Positions 1 through 13,165 are shown, counted from the stretch's first letter. The stretch is DNA of 64,000 bases from Epinephelus fuscoguttatus (GCF_011397635.1 NC_064759.1:11614428-11678427), one strand, 5' to 3'. The notes: generated from the sequence alone by a model not told the origin. A program made the numbers and translations.

Positions 1-850
1 GAGGACATATCTACAGGAGGAAAGGAAGCCTAGGAAGCGGTTGTTGAAATATCAAAGAGACGTCGCCGAGGTGTGTTCGGAGACTTAATCAGGGACAGAA
101 TAATAATTGTAGAGAGCCGAGGGGAGTGAAGAGTTGAACTGTGGATCACAAAGAGCGCAGCAGCAGCAGACATATCTTAATCCATAACTACATATCTCAC
201 TGTGCAAGCTCACCTGCAGTATTTCACTATTCATATCTCAGTGAGCCAGACAGCTTAACGGTTACAGTAGTGATTTCATTTTCATTTCAACCATCATGCT
301 TTTCTTTATTTTTTTGTATCACTCCTGTGGGTCAGAGCAGGAGAGGTGATTTCATAAAGGTTTTAACCATTTGGGCTTCCTCCAGTGGAGGAGGGGTTTA
401 CACATAGGACACTGGTTCATCTTTGTTGTGGACACAATAGTGAGAGGAGGCTGTCGACTGATTTCATGTCTGAGCGAGTGACTGCGTCGGGAGTATGTGA
501 ACGTTTATTTTGTTTTGTTTTGCTTTGATTGTGAGACAGAGGGAGATTGTTCAGATTCTTGGGGGGGAGGGTTTGAAGTTAACTGACATGTCCAGACTTC
601 CACACTGAGCTGATCCAAATGTAGAAAATAAAGGTGAAAACGTTTACAGAACAATACGAGGACATTTTTGATTTCTGTGTCTTTTTGTCTGCACACACAC
701 TCACAAAGCACACACTTTCTCCTCAGCCAGAAACCGTTGATAAAATGTGAGTTAAAGGGACGGTTCACCCCAAAGTACATATTTGTGTTTTTGGGTTGTC
801 TGTATGTACGTACATTATTACATCTGTCCATTCTTGTAAATGCCATATCT
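1..850. other. Intergenic, no gene recognised
   Basis: This is AT-rich sequence with short chance open frames only. From about 752 it has TTAAAGGGACGGTTCACCCC, which resembles the end of an Angel-like fish MITE. Confidence 0.4.
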
Positions 851-851
851 T

Positions 852-1850
852 AAAGGTAGGGTCTGGAAGAGGGATTGGCAAAAGATGAAAATTCATTATT
901 CGATCATCAAAAAAATTAACGATCAATCATCGATTAATTGATAAGTGAGTATTTCAAAAGAGAGGAAACAAAAGAGTGCAGTGCAGACTGTCGCCGCAAG
1001 AGAGCGCGGCCGCCCCAGTTTTGAGCTTACAACCCCCCCAGGCCAAAGATGAAGAACGGCGCGCATGCGCAGTTCACCTGTGGGTGTTTACAACCGTTGC
1101 CAGCCAGAGTTACAGGCTTCAGTTTTCAGCAAAACCTCCGACTTTGAATGGCGTAGTGTTTTCAGAGGCCTCAAAGGAAGCCGCCAAGGCTTTGGAGAGC
1201 GATGAGAGCCTCCGTCTGTTTCTGATTTTTTGCCTGGCATAGGTCTGGTGGGGGTCTCGTAGGCCTGTCGAGCCGCCGTGGTCGCCGGGCGGAAGGGTCT
1301 CGTTGATATGGCGACTCGCCGGGCGGGGGGTCTCGTTGGCACGGCAGCTCACCAGACCTATGCCAGGCATTGTAGGGGAAACACTGCGACTATCGATCAA
1401 AATTATTTGTGATCGATCAAAAGCCTTAACAATCAATCATCGATAATCGAAAATTGATGCCCATCCCTAGTCTGGAGGATTTTCCAGTTGCTGTTTATAA
1501 ACACACATTCAAATTCGGCCCTTCCTATCAGGCTCAACTCTCCCGGGTGTACAGAGCCCGGAGGTACGGAAGAAGGCTTCACAGAAGAGGTTCAGGCAAG
1601 GCTCGCGCTAGTCCACGCTCGGACACGCTCGGGCACGGCACCTGCGCTCTCTCATTGGCTGGGGAAGTCTCCGCCCAGAAGTGGTTCGAGCTCACAAAAA
1701 CATCAAAATACAGTTAAAGGGCAGGAGCTCTGCAAACAGAGTCACCACCACACATGAGTAGAAGCCCATAGGTGATGATTAAGCAGGATTTCATTTGTAT
1801 ATGTCTATATTTTGTTTTGTTTGAAAATCCTCCAAATCCTACCTTTAAGG
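852..1850. mobile_element. TTAA-flanked MITE interrupted by a hAT-like element
   Basis: The outer element has ends AAAGGTAGGGTCTGGA (left) and TCCTCCAAATCCTACCTTT (right, inverted), flanked by TTAA. About 20 nt in, it is split by a second element (about 874-1470) with ends AGGGATTGGCA and TGCCCATCCCTA. The flanking GTCTGGAA/GTCTGGAG fits an 8-bp hAT target duplication. The region 970-1330 is GC-rich but shows no transposase. Confidence 0.6.
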
Positions 1851-2545
1851 TGCTTTCACACCTGCCCTGTTTGGTTCAGTTCAAACTCAAGTTCATTTGC
1901 CCCCCAAGTGCGGTTCATTTGGGCAGGTGTGCACCAAAACAACTGACCGAGACCTTTTTGAAGAGGTGGTCTCGGTCCGGTTACAAACGAACTCTGGTGC
2001 GGTTCGTTTGTGGTGAAAACGTGTTCTGACCTGGATCTGAACCAACTGCAGTCACATGACACATTGTTTGGGTTAAACATGAGCATGTTACAGTCCTGGA
2101 GGATTATTAATGTGCACCTCCTCCTGTACTGCCTTAATATGCACATTCAGCACATCCAATGCATCAACACATTGTTTTCTAGTTGGAGCCGCACCTCGTT
2201 TTCAAACTGTACGGTTTGACTAAAATGAACAATGACAGCAATATAGTCCACAATGAGCAGCGCTAAAACCTGCGTAGTTGTCCCTCCATTGTGACATTAG
2301 AAAGTGTCACATTTATCTTGCAAAGGTACTCTTCTTCAACGTTTGCTTTACTTCCTGGATTTTTCCCGCGTGGAAATTCTGACCAATCAAGAGCAGCTTT
2401 CTCATGCAAGACATTTTATCTGGTCCGCTTGTTAATGCTGCCGTGAGAACACGAACCAACTCTAGGCAATTATACAACTTTCTAACAAAATAAGTCCCTG
2501 GTTCAGACCAAAGCAAGACAACTCTAGGTCTGAAAGCAGCCTTAA
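1851..2545. mobile_element. Nonautonomous TTAA-site element (copy 1)
   Basis: The ends are GGTGCTTTCACACCT (left) and AGGTCTGAAAGCAGCC (right, inverted), each next to TTAA, which suggests piggyBac or Kolobok type mobilisation. The same element recurs at 29745-30272. The left TTAA is shared with the element at 852-1850. There is no transposase; the paired open frames in both copies are just parallel repeats. Confidence 0.65.
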
Positions 2546-2574
2546 GAACACATTTAGGGAATTCCTTCAAATTT

Positions 2575-3840
2575 GGGACAAACGCCCACTTGGACTCAAG
2601 AATGACCTGATTAGGTCAAGGTCACTGACCTCACAATGCATGTTGTGGCCATTACTCAAGAGTTCATATGCTTATTATGACAAACTTTCTAACAAATGTT
2701 TAATATGATGATGTGATGACATTCTGTGTCCAAACGGTCAAAGGTCAACTTCACCATAACAGAAGGGGAAACATTTGGTCAGACACTGAATCTGTGACAC
2801 TTATCTTGGGTGTCCAACTTGAAACTGTGCTGATTGTATCTTCTGTGCTGTCAGAGGGAAGGTGTGTCTGAAGCACCTATGTTTTCTCAGACATGGATGT
2901 AAACTGTGAGACTGGTTCAGGAGGTGGTGATTCTACTTCCTCTTACTTGTAGTGCTTATTAGTCTAGATTGTTTTGGTGTGACTTGCGGAGTGTTGAAAA
3001 TATCAGCCGTAGAGATGTCTGCCTTCTCTCGTATGTAATGGAACTAGATGTCACCCAGCTTGTGGTGCTAAAGTGACAAAAAATATATTTTAAAAACTCA
3101 ACAGCAATGTCTCTTTCCAGAAATCATGACCCGGTTACTCAAAATAATCCACAGACCTTTTTTTTTTTTTTTTTTTTAGCAGTATCATGTAGGAGCTATT
3201 TTCTTTCTATCGAACTACACCCAACAACCATATGACGCAGAAAGAAGTGTGCATCTACTCGTGGTCTTTCTCAAAGTCAAGGGATCCTTCCTTGGTAGAA
3301 TGGGAGTGCGTTAGCGCTCCATCACTGCTGTAAATAATGAATTTAAAATCTTTTATGTTTTATGGTAATTATTTTAAAGATCTCATTATTCAGCATTGGA
3401 CACATTGGAAAGTGTAAATTATGAGGGTTCTGTAAATATTTTTGTCGTGCTTGTATGACAAAAACTCCTGGAGATATTAACCTAAATAAATGACACGTAT
3501 ATCTAATCCTGCAGAGCTAAGCTGGCGCAGGTTTCATGGAAGAGGCCCCGCTTTTAATTCCAACATATTGTGTGCAAATAACTGTGGGTACTTTATACCC
3601 GTTGAGGATACACACATGCTTTCTTGAAAACAGAAAAGGTAATGAAAGAAGGGCTGAATCCAAATGTCCACCCTCTGGACTTGCAGACTGAGCCCTTGCA
3701 GACTTCAGTTGTACATAGTGTGACGTATTTACTGTAATCATGTAACGTCTGGAAGGGGAGGGACTGCAAGCGGCTGATAGACAGCCCTCGAGACCATTTT
3801 ACTTATTGCCGTGGAAACGTTAGCTATGGTTGATGTCATA
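2575..3840. other. Intergenic, no gene recognised
   Basis: There is a poly-T run near 3160-3178. I see no coding sequence or clear transposon ends. Confidence 0.4.
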
Positions 3841-3851
3841 TTCATATGTCA

Positions 3852-4604
3852 TATACACCGATCAGCCAAAACATTAGAACCACTGACACGTGAAGTGAAT
3901 AAATTTGATTCTTTTGTTTGGGAAACCTTTGGTTGTGGCATTCATGTGGATACCACCTGACATGTTCCACCCACTCAAACACCATGGCAGACCAAGTGCC
4001 CCCTCTCATGGCAACAGTACTGCCCAATGGCAGTGGCCCCCCAGCAGAAAAAAGTAGCACACTAAAAAACTGTTTAGAAATGGCCTGTGGAGCGTGACAA
4101 AAAGCTCAAGGTGTCGACCTAGCGTCTCAATTTCCCAGGTCCCTATCTGCTCAAGGATTCTTGTGATGTGCCGGTACCCCAGATGTACCCCTAATCCAAG
4201 GTGGGGCCTCCTTGGATCGGACTTGGCTCTGACCTGTCGAGGCACGGACACAGGATCTTTGGGTGCCACAGATGCTCATTCAGATTGGGATCTGAGGAAT
4301 TTGGGGGCCAGATTGACACTTTGAGGTCTTTGTCACTTTCCTTGGGCCATTCCTGAGCCATGTTTGCAGTGTGGCATGGTGCGTTATCCTGCTGTGGGGG
4401 CACTGCCATTGGGGAGCACTGTTGCCATGAGGGGGGGTACTTGGTCTACCATGGTGTTTGAGTGGGTGGAACATGTCAGGTGGTATCCACATGAATGCCA
4501 CAACCAATGGTTTCCTAGCAGAACAATGCATCGGAACAAAATAATCAAAGCTATTCACTTCACCTGTCAGTGGTTTTAATGTTTTGGTTGATCGGTGTGT
4601 ATAT
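3852..4604. mobile_element. Foldback derivative of a Tc1-like transposon
   Basis: Ends ACACCGATCAGCCAAAACAT and its inverted partner (ATGTTTTGGTTGATCGGTGT) are Tc1-type terminal repeats found in many fish genomes. Both arms carry the same internal jump from the terminal region into the 3' half of the transposase gene. They run towards each other and meet near 4190. On the minus strand the right arm still shows QQDNAPCHTA and WPPNS, remnants of the Tc1 DDE transposase. The reading frame is broken; it cannot make transposase. Confidence 0.8.
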
Positions 4605-4619
4605 AACAAGATGTAAATC

Positions 4620-5960
4620 CCATATATGGCTTTTTTAACTTAACAAAAATGTATGACTACATCTCTATATAACAGGCTACACATGTACAAAAACAGAAAT
4701 GTTTGCTTTACCTGGCCTCACCTGTGAACAGCACAGGATCACCCCTCCCACTGCCAACTCTTCATCCCAAAACAACTGGACACATTTTTAGAAGATAGCA
4801 ATTTAATCGTCCAAATCAGTGAAGCAGATTAACTGACCTCAACTGACCTTAAAAAAAAATTTATCACAATGTCTACCTTTTATTTAGTTTCACTTAGCTT
4901 ACCTTTTTGGATTTTTATTTTTTTATTTTTATTTTTTTTTAAATACAGAAACATATTCTCCCTAAAAGTCATCTGACTCTGAGAATGCTGCTTACATTTG
5001 TTCAATATGTACAACAACATCAGAGAGTGCCAACATTACCACAGTACCCTGAAACCCTCTCAGCCTGCTGAGGGTTAATGAGGCACACCTGGGGACAGTA
5101 GGAAGGACTCACCTCTGTGCATCCTTGACTTTGAGAAACACCCCGAGGCAGGCAGGTGGCAAACAACTAAGAGAAAGATGACGATAATAACGATATTTAG
5201 TCTGGAATAAATCAGCATTTCAGACTTTTAATTCAAGAAAATCCGGGTTAACCGACAGAGCACGTGCCGCAGGTAAACAATGCCATTACAAGATAAAACA
5301 TGACATAAGGTGAACATGACTACAGCAACATTAGCTGACCTTTTTTAAAATGTTCAGCTGAAAATACGTTCATTCAGGCTGAAATTCAAATTCTCTGTTC
5401 TGTCGGGAGACACAGTGACTTAAACTAACGGTGAGTAACAAAAAGTATAAATAATACCTGTAATTTATTAAGTTACAAACCGAGGAAGTTCGCTAGCTGC
5501 TAGGCTAATTTATGCTATGTAACGGTGCTAAAGCTAATGATGGGTGATTAGCAAAAAACAACTGACATGTCTGTGAACCTTGACACTTATTATTGTCAGT
5601 TTGATCAGTTTTATACTTTTTGTTAAACAATGTTGTTGTTAATAAATGTTTTATGGCTGTTGAGAAGTTTGCTTTAAGGGCTTTATGCCAGATAGACCTG
5701 AGGTTTTATGAAAAAGATGATTTGATAATTTGAGACGTGCTTGTGCATATGCATGCGTCTTTTTGGGTGTGCAGCATACAAATATAATGGGAAAGTATCT
5801 GTAAAAATGTAAAAACCACTTCCTGTAATGTAAAGATATAGTGAAGTAATGGCATCCTGAGCAGAGAATGAACTCAAACTACCTCTCTGTGTGTTGTTTT
5901 CTGAGCGTCTTTGTGGTTTGTTGTGGTGGTAAACTGGTCCGGCTTCACGTGCTTGTGTGT
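4620..5960. other. Intergenic; possible short spliced exons on the minus strand
   Basis: No repeat is recognised. Two 54-nt segments with good flanking acceptor and donor sites lie at 4722-4775 and 5113-5166 on the minus strand. Plus-strand GT sites (GCAGGTAAAC near 5273, AACGGTGAGTAAC near 5430) are also present. No protein is recognised. Confidence 0.3.
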
Positions 5961-5966
5961 ATGCCA

Positions 5967-7760
5967 CTATGTACACACACATTCAACAAGGGAAAATCTG
6001 ATAAAAAAGACACCGCATGGAAAAAAAGGAGAAAAAACAAAACAAACAGTAACCAAAAATGAAGGGAAAAAAGCTACAGGATGCAGGGTTGACATTAGGA
6101 ATGTTACGTAACATACATTGGATCTCATACATCCGCTGTGTACAAGCCTTTTATACTGCAGGCTACTGTTTAAAAAGTGTACAGACAATGTACCAGTGGT
6201 CCTCAAGGCCTTATCAAAGTCATTTAACAGGCAAGCTGCCCGTTCCACGTTTAGCAAGTCCAGGTATTCCTTCAGCCAAGAGTCCCTTGTGAGGCAGGCT
6301 GTTTTATGCTCCGTCCAGTTTAGAAGAATTAGTCTTTCAGTAGATAAACAACCCATCGTCCACAGGCCGTCGACAGTGACTCCAACATTATTGTCCAATT
6401 TCAGGCTCAGCAAGCATGCTTTGAGGCGCACTGGGAAATTAACATCGAAAAACTCTGACATAAGAGTTATCACCTCTAACCAGAGTGTTTTAACAGCTGG
6501 ACGGTCCTAGAGCAAGAGGAATAAAGATCAGTGGTTTGTTTGTCATCCATCTTAATCTAACAGGAGGAATATATGCTCTGTACCAGGGCTGCCCCTGACT
6601 AAGAATGTTCCTAGTCATCATTTAGGGCCATTAGTCAACTAGTCATCTGCATGTTTACGATATTAACGTAATTATTAAATGATATATTGTGGGCGGGGCA
6701 ACACAATGGTTTGAGTTGAAGGTGTGAGAAAGAATAGTATCAGTAACATTGTTAACACTGTGTTACATTACAGAGAAATACAAAACCTTACTAATGAAGC
6801 TTCATTAATATAGGCCTATATTTTATCTACAAGTGCACGTCACACACTGAGCGAGCCGCCTGTTAATGACACTTTGGGCTAATGGGCATGTAGCTACTTC
6901 CATGTTTCAGATGATACGTCATGTTTGTAGTCGACCAATGAAGATGAGTTTACATGTCACCTTGGGTTCGTCCTTCACCTTCTTAAAATGATCCCGCACA
7001 CCAAAATGAGGTCGGGCACTGGGCGCTACTTTTGTGCCAGCTTTCATGAGTTCTGTGGCAGGTTGCTTCTGAAGTTGAAGTTGTTAAGCAACTTTAACAA
7101 GCATTGTATAGCCTGTTTACCTGAAACCCTGAGTGCAGAGCTGATCTTCTTCCAGGAGCTGTTTATAAGTGTGTAGGCCTGTCGTCTGTGGGACAGATGT
7201 AAAGCTCTGGGTAGCCCTGCACTAACATGACCAACTTTTCCATGTTCATCATGAATATTTACAGAAGAAGGGGAAGATATCTGTCAGCTGTGATTGGTTT
7301 GTAACGTGACTCCTGTCTGACTGCTGAGCATGGCCACTTCCTGTGTCTGTCCTTTCAAATTAAATTCCCACATGGTTCTGTCATATAGGTTTTGATTTAT
7401 TTTGACAAGGCGCAGCTCCTAATAGAGGTTGTTTTTTTTTCCTGCGACCAATGAAATCTTGCCAACTAATGACCTTTCTGGTCGACTAACATTTGGTCGG
7501 CTATTAGGGGGCAGCCCCACTCTGCACAGAATCTTATATTGCATAATCCTAAATCACACACATTTAGAAGATCTCAAAGCCGACCTCCAAATTATGTTCC
7601 TCTGAGAAGCAGTCGGAGGTGTATTTAGGTCATGCTCCCAAGCCCGCTGGACAGAAGAAGATGCATCAGGTGCAGCTATAGACATTAAAGGCTCTAGCTT
7701 CGCAGACCGGGCGAGGCAGGGGAGGTCTCACTCTGTTTCTTTTCTTTTGACTTTTCTAAG
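5967..7760 (-). mobile_element. Degraded L1-type LINE fragment, split by a hAT element
   Basis: On the minus strand, pieces of the C-terminal part of a non-LTR ORF2 can be read: RAWEHDLNTPP, YKILCRAYIPPVRLRWM, then beyond a stop DRPAVKTLWLEVITLMSEFF and CLSTERLILLNW followed by DSWLKEYLDLLN. These resemble the tail of L1/Tx1 reverse transcriptases. Stops interrupt it. The piece at 5967-6583 and the piece at 7520-7760 are separated by the element at 6584-7519. Confidence 0.6.
6584..7519. mobile_element. hAT-like nonautonomous element inserted in the LINE
   Basis: Inverted ends CAGGGCTGCCCCTGACTAA and GGGGGCAGCCCCA are flanked by CTCTGTAC and CTCTGCAC, an 8-bp duplication with one mismatch, as expected for hAT elements. 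The LINE frame continues on each side. There is no transposase inside. Confidence 0.7.
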
Positions 7761-10540
7761 ATGACAGATGCTGAATATATACTCCCTATCTGATGCTGTG
7801 GCTGTTTGTGGTTGACTGAGAGGGATGTGAACTCATTAGTTTCCAGCCGTGTTAATCAAGTCAGGCTGGGTTTCCATTACGCGTGCCAAACGTGCCAAAC
7901 AGTGCCAGGCCCCTTTGATCTGACATCAGATGTGACGGGACAGTCGATATAGAGATACATTTATGTGCTGATTGCAGATAGTTGCATTGAATCGTGTTTT
8001 TTTGGGTATTTATTGCATTGTTAATGTGCCTGATATTCTGGAAACCTGCCTGTGAGGTTTTGGCGACGTGCGCGCACTGTCTGCTGGTCAGCCAAACATC
8101 GGCTTACACTGGTTGCGCTCCCCCTGCGCTGACAGTAGACCTGGTTTCAGCTGGCGAGCTTTTAGTGCACCTTCGGCGAAGCCTTTTGGCACGAAACTGT
8201 CACTGCGCCAAGCAGGATCTGTCGACACCTCCCCCTGCTGCGCCCCCACACCCATCTCAGCGCACCTCAGTCTGCCTAGGCTTAGAGCCTTAAGTTAGTA
8301 ACACCATTAGCTCTGTCAGCGCTGTTGTTGTTTAAAGCTGTTCATGGCATCAGTCGCCTCCATGTCGAGAACAGGCAACTCATACGCTCTGAATTTCACA
8401 TACAGCCCCTTTAGCAGAAAGAGGAAGAGCTGGGCTCAGTGGCAGCCACATAGTCATGGGGTGTGACCACTGTTGCACGAGGCACCCATGGGAGTGAAGA
8501 GATCATAATCTCAAGTCTTGTGGGCAAATGAGACTCTGTCTTTTTTAATAAACATGACGGTGCAGTGAAGGTAATAGAGTCTGGCAGAAGACTCCCTGCA
8601 TGTTTTGTGGAGAGTGGATTATTCAGACTTCTCGACTTGATCTGCTGAATTATTCATGTGTCAGGATTAGACCCACCGAGAGCCATCAGGAAGACGCATT
8701 AGACAACAGTGTTTTGCATGCACATGTTTACGAGAAGATACTGATTCCCTGCTTTTTGTTTTGTGAAAGCATCCCCTGTGTGGTAAATTAGATGTTGGGA
8801 TGTTTCTCATTACAGATCACCAGTCATTCTAGTTTAAATTTTGTCCCCAGGAAGGCCGAAAAAAGATATGTTAGGCTCTAAATTAAACACTTAGATTTCA
8901 AAAAGTCAATCCACAGAGTTCCTCTGCTTCCTTCCGGTTCTCCATGATGATTAATCTGCTCTGTAGACCCAGAGAAGAGTCTTCATTAAGGAGACACCTC
9001 ACTCTGCTCACTCTGTACGAATGAAATGAGTGGTTCTGCCGTTAAGGAGATTCAGAGCTGCGTGAGCACAGGAAGACTCCGCTCTGGTCTGTGTGCTGCA
9101 GACTTCAGAAGAACGATGTGGAGTCTTTGATCTGAAGAAATGGATCAAAGCCGAATCAGACTGCGGCCCGGGGGGGAAACGGCCGAGAAAAGACGGAATA
9201 TTGAAGCGTGTTCAAAGGAACAGAGTGAATTTATAAATGTAGACTGGTGTCCATCTTATTTAGTCATTTTATTGTTTTATTGATCCTTGTTTGTGAAATC
9301 AGCTTCATATTTTATTATTGAGATGCTGCGCTAACTCATTAATATCTAGACTCATGTTTGGTTGAGTGGAACTGGGTCGTATTTTTGGACCGATTGGTTG
9401 AATGTTTTCTCAAATGTAGATAAAATCGTAGATAATATAATAAAATATTACAGTGATAAGCAGTTATTACACATAATGTGTAGTAATATTGACAATATTG
9501 AGTATTAATGCTTCTGGAAGAGGAAGAACATAGGATAAAAACCAACAAATAATTGGTAACATAATTTGATTGTTTATGACTATTGTGAATTTATTGCTTT
9601 GACAGAACAAATTCAGTTGTCACTTGTTTGACAAGCTGTTAAATTAACTTCCAGATTTTATATTACCTGCCCCATGGCTCATTTTAAACCGCTGAAACTA
9701 AGAGACAGTGACCAGCAGCATCATTCATGTGAAGCTTCAGCTTGAGTGAATAAGATGTATTATTTTATGGTTCATTTATTTTCGGAAAAAGGTCATTTAA
9801 GCAATAAAATCTTTGCCTTTTACATACTGTCAGTGTGTGAATTTACCTGGGCGGTCGTGCTTTGACATCAGCTCTCAGGTAGAATGATGCTGAATGTATT
9901 CTTGTTTTTTAGTATGTAAAATACATCATAGTCTAAATGTGGCCATCTTTAAACAAACTACAAGTAATGAGCTCCACAAAGCATCCCCTCAGGATATTTT
10001 ACATACTGCACATTTTTAATACACCTCCCGATCCCAAAACAATTAAAGCTGCACTCATCCAGCCCACATTGTTTTTCTCTCTTTGGCGTGCTTTCTACCG
10101 AACAACATTAAATGTCCTACATTTTTCTGGTGTCCCACATTCAGCACAGACACTGTATAAAGCTCAAAAAGACTTTTGTCAGTCGAAAATTGTGTACTTT
10201 ATTGCAAAGTTTTAGTTTATCAAGAATTAGTTGTTCTATTTCCTGTGGAAAACTTTTTGAAATATGAGTAATATGCATAGCAATGTGTGTGATGTGTTGG
10301 TTTATTAGTTTACTGTAGACTTGAGTTGAAACATGCCTTGCTTTACCAGCACCCGCACTGTGGCTTTCCAAAGATTTGATATTTATTCTGTCCATCTGTC
10401 CAGAGCGTCACTGACACATTGACAATCTGTAAAGACTTCACAGAACAGATGACACCATCTGACTCAACTCACACAAACACAGAAGGAAGTTTTAACTTTT
10501 ATTTATCCAGGGAAAGTAAGATTTATCTTTACATTAATCC
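7760..10540. other. Intergenic, no gene recognised
   Basis: A GC-rich patch at 8040-8290 has open frames on two frames but no recognisable protein. It contains CGTGCCAAACGTGCCAAAC near 7881 and TTTTGGCACG near 8185 in opposite orientation, so it may be a repeat. Confidence 0.35.
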
Positions 10541-10559
10541 CACTTAAAATTTTTTTTTT

Positions 10560-12795
10560 TTTTTGAGGGGGGGGGGGCATTTTTATGGGGTACCATACTT
10601 TTTTTGACGACTTTTTTTTATGACATACATTTTTATTTATTCTGACATACTACATTATGGTATGGCATATGAAACTATGGCGTGTTATTTTTTTTAAGAC
10701 ATACTACAATATGGTATTTTTATGGAGTGCTATATTGTGACTTTTTATGACATACATTATTTGTGGCATTTTTTATGGCAGACTGATAATGTTTAATGAC
10801 ATTTTGACGATGTACGATACTACGACAGATTGTTGACAACTTTTATAATGAATATTATGACACTATGACTGTGACGTTTTGATGCCATGTTGGACGTCAT
10901 ACTGTACTAGGACTTTTTTGTGGTGTTTTGGACATCATTCGATACTATGATATTTTTACGCTATTTTGGATGCCGTACTATATTGACTTTTTTCGCAGTT
11001 TTGAAAGCCGTACCATACTGTGACATTTTTGATGAGATTTTTCTGACATACTATTCTGAAACATTTTTTAAGCAGTTTTGAACGCCATACTATACTATGA
11101 CATTTTTAAGCTATTTTGGACGCCATACTATACTATGACATTTTTAAGCTATTTTGGACGCCATACTATACTTTGTCGTTTTTATGCCATGTTGGATGCC
11201 ATTCTATACTGAGAATTTTTTATGCTATTTTGGACGCCATACTATATTATGATGGGTTTTTTTCCGCAGTTTTGTAAGACATCCTTTACAAACTATACTA
11301 TGACAATTTTTAGACTTTTTTGACGGCATTCTATGCTATGACATTTTTATGACTTTTTGAACGCCATACAGTTCTGTGACATTTTTATGCCGTTTTGGAT
11401 GCCATAATATACAATGACGTTTTTATTACTTTTTGAACGCCATACTATATACGATGATGTTTTTATGCCCATACTACATACATACTATACTTTGGCGTTT
11501 TTATGACTTTTTTGACGCCATACTATACTATGAAATTTTTAATGACATTTTGACTACATGCTATACGATGACATTTTTATGCTATTTTGGACGACATACT
11601 ATACTATGACATTTTTATGTACTTTTGGACAACATACTATACTGTGACATTTTAATGCAGTTTTGGACGCCATACTATACTATGATATTTTTATGCAGAT
11701 TTGGACACAGTACTATACTATGACGTTTTGACGGAATTTTGATCGACATACTATACTATGACTTTTTTATGCAGATTTGGACGCAATACTATACTATGAC
11801 GTTTTGATGTAATTTTGATCGACATACTATACTATGCCATACTATTTTGTTCATGGTTTTGGTCAACATACTATACTATAACTTTCTTTCGTGATTTTAA
11901 AAGACATACTATAATATGACTTTTTTATGCAGTTTTGGACGCCATACTGTACTATGATGTTTTTATGCAGTTTTGGATGACATGCTATACTATGACTTTT
12001 TTATGCAGTTTTGGACGACAGACTATACTATGACTTTTTTATGCAGTTTTGGACGCCATACTATACTATGATATTTTTATGCAATTTTGGATGACATGCT
12101 ATACTATGACTTTTTTATGCAGTTTTGGACAACATACTATACTATGATGTTTTTATGAGTTTCTGCACGCCATACTATAATATGAAATTTTTAATGCCAT
12201 TTTGATGCCATACTGTACTATGACATTTTTGATGACATTTTGACGACATACTATACCATACTATGACATTTTTTCGCAGTTTTGAACGCCATACTATACT
12301 ATGACGTATTTATGACTTTATAGATGCCATGCTATACTATGACATGACGTTTTTATGACTTTTTGGATGCCATACTATAATATGAAGTTTTTATGAGTTT
12401 TGCACGACATACTATACTGTGACTTTTTAATGCCGCTTTGGACGCCATACTTTACTATGATGTTTTTTGTTTTGCTATTTTAGACGCTATAATATACTAT
12501 AGTAGGACATTTTTGATGTCATTTTGACGACATACCATACTATGACGTTTTAATGCTATTTTGGACGACATACTATACTATGACGTTTTTATACTATGAC
12601 GTTTTTTATGACTTTTTGGACACCATACTATAATATTTTGACCCCATACTATTATATGACATTTTTATTCAGTTTTGGACGCCATTAATACACTACGTTT
12701 TTATGACATGTTTGACACCATACTATGACATTTTTATGCCATTTTGGACACCATACTATACCATTACATTTTTGATGCCATACCATACAATGCCC
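10560..12795 (+). repeat. AT-rich degenerate satellite, block 1
   Basis: Some 2.2 kb is built from a variable unit of roughly 35-45 bp, centred on CATACTATACTATGAC, a T-run with ATG, then GTTTTGGACGC. Units differ by indels and substitutions. The same unit occurs in the opposite orientation at 15405-16710. It starts after a poly-T/poly-G run at 10550-10580. Confidence 0.85.
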
Positions 12796-12799
12796 CTAA

Positions 12800-13165
12800 T
12801 TACATACTGCAATTTGAAAAAAAAATGTAAGTTTCACAACATTTTTACATGTGTTCAAATGTAATTTGACAGCCATTCATTGACTAAGATTTCAAATGTA
12901 CAACATTTATTGAAATTTCTGTGTTGGTAGTTTTGAGTAAAAGAGCTTAATACTACTTCCAACACTTTGTCTCTGCAAATTCAAAATCTGAAGTCTTTAG
13001 ATTGTTAGTTAGATAAAGTGTCACCCCTTGTATACTGTGTCCTAAGACTTTATAGACCGAACATTGATAAGTAAATAAAAACAATTAATATTAGTTGCAG
13101 TCCTAACTGAACCAAAAAGCAATCTAGCAATAAGACAACCAACAAAACTACTGCAATTTAAATGA
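12800..13165. other. Spacer between satellite block 1 and the TMEM245 3' UTR
   Basis: This is AT-rich unique-looking sequence with no gene or clear repeat. Confidence 0.35.

Noticed and set aside
1856..2570. Open frames whose proteins recur at 29726-30408
   Set aside because: The two regions are copies of one noncoding TTAA element; the matching peptides only reflect DNA similarity.
5967..6473. A 168-residue minus open frame as a host gene
   Set aside because: Its best resemblance is to the C-terminal tail of an L1-type ORF2, and the adjoining pieces fit a decayed LINE.
7994..8298. Overlapping plus open frames in a GC-rich patch
   Set aside because: There is no recognisable domain or splice context, and opposed GTGCCAAA motifs suggest a repeat.
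10141..12795. A CRISPR-like array in the AT-rich repeated block
   Set aside because: Units are degenerate and contiguous without unique spacers of constant length, in a vertebrate genome. It is a satellite.
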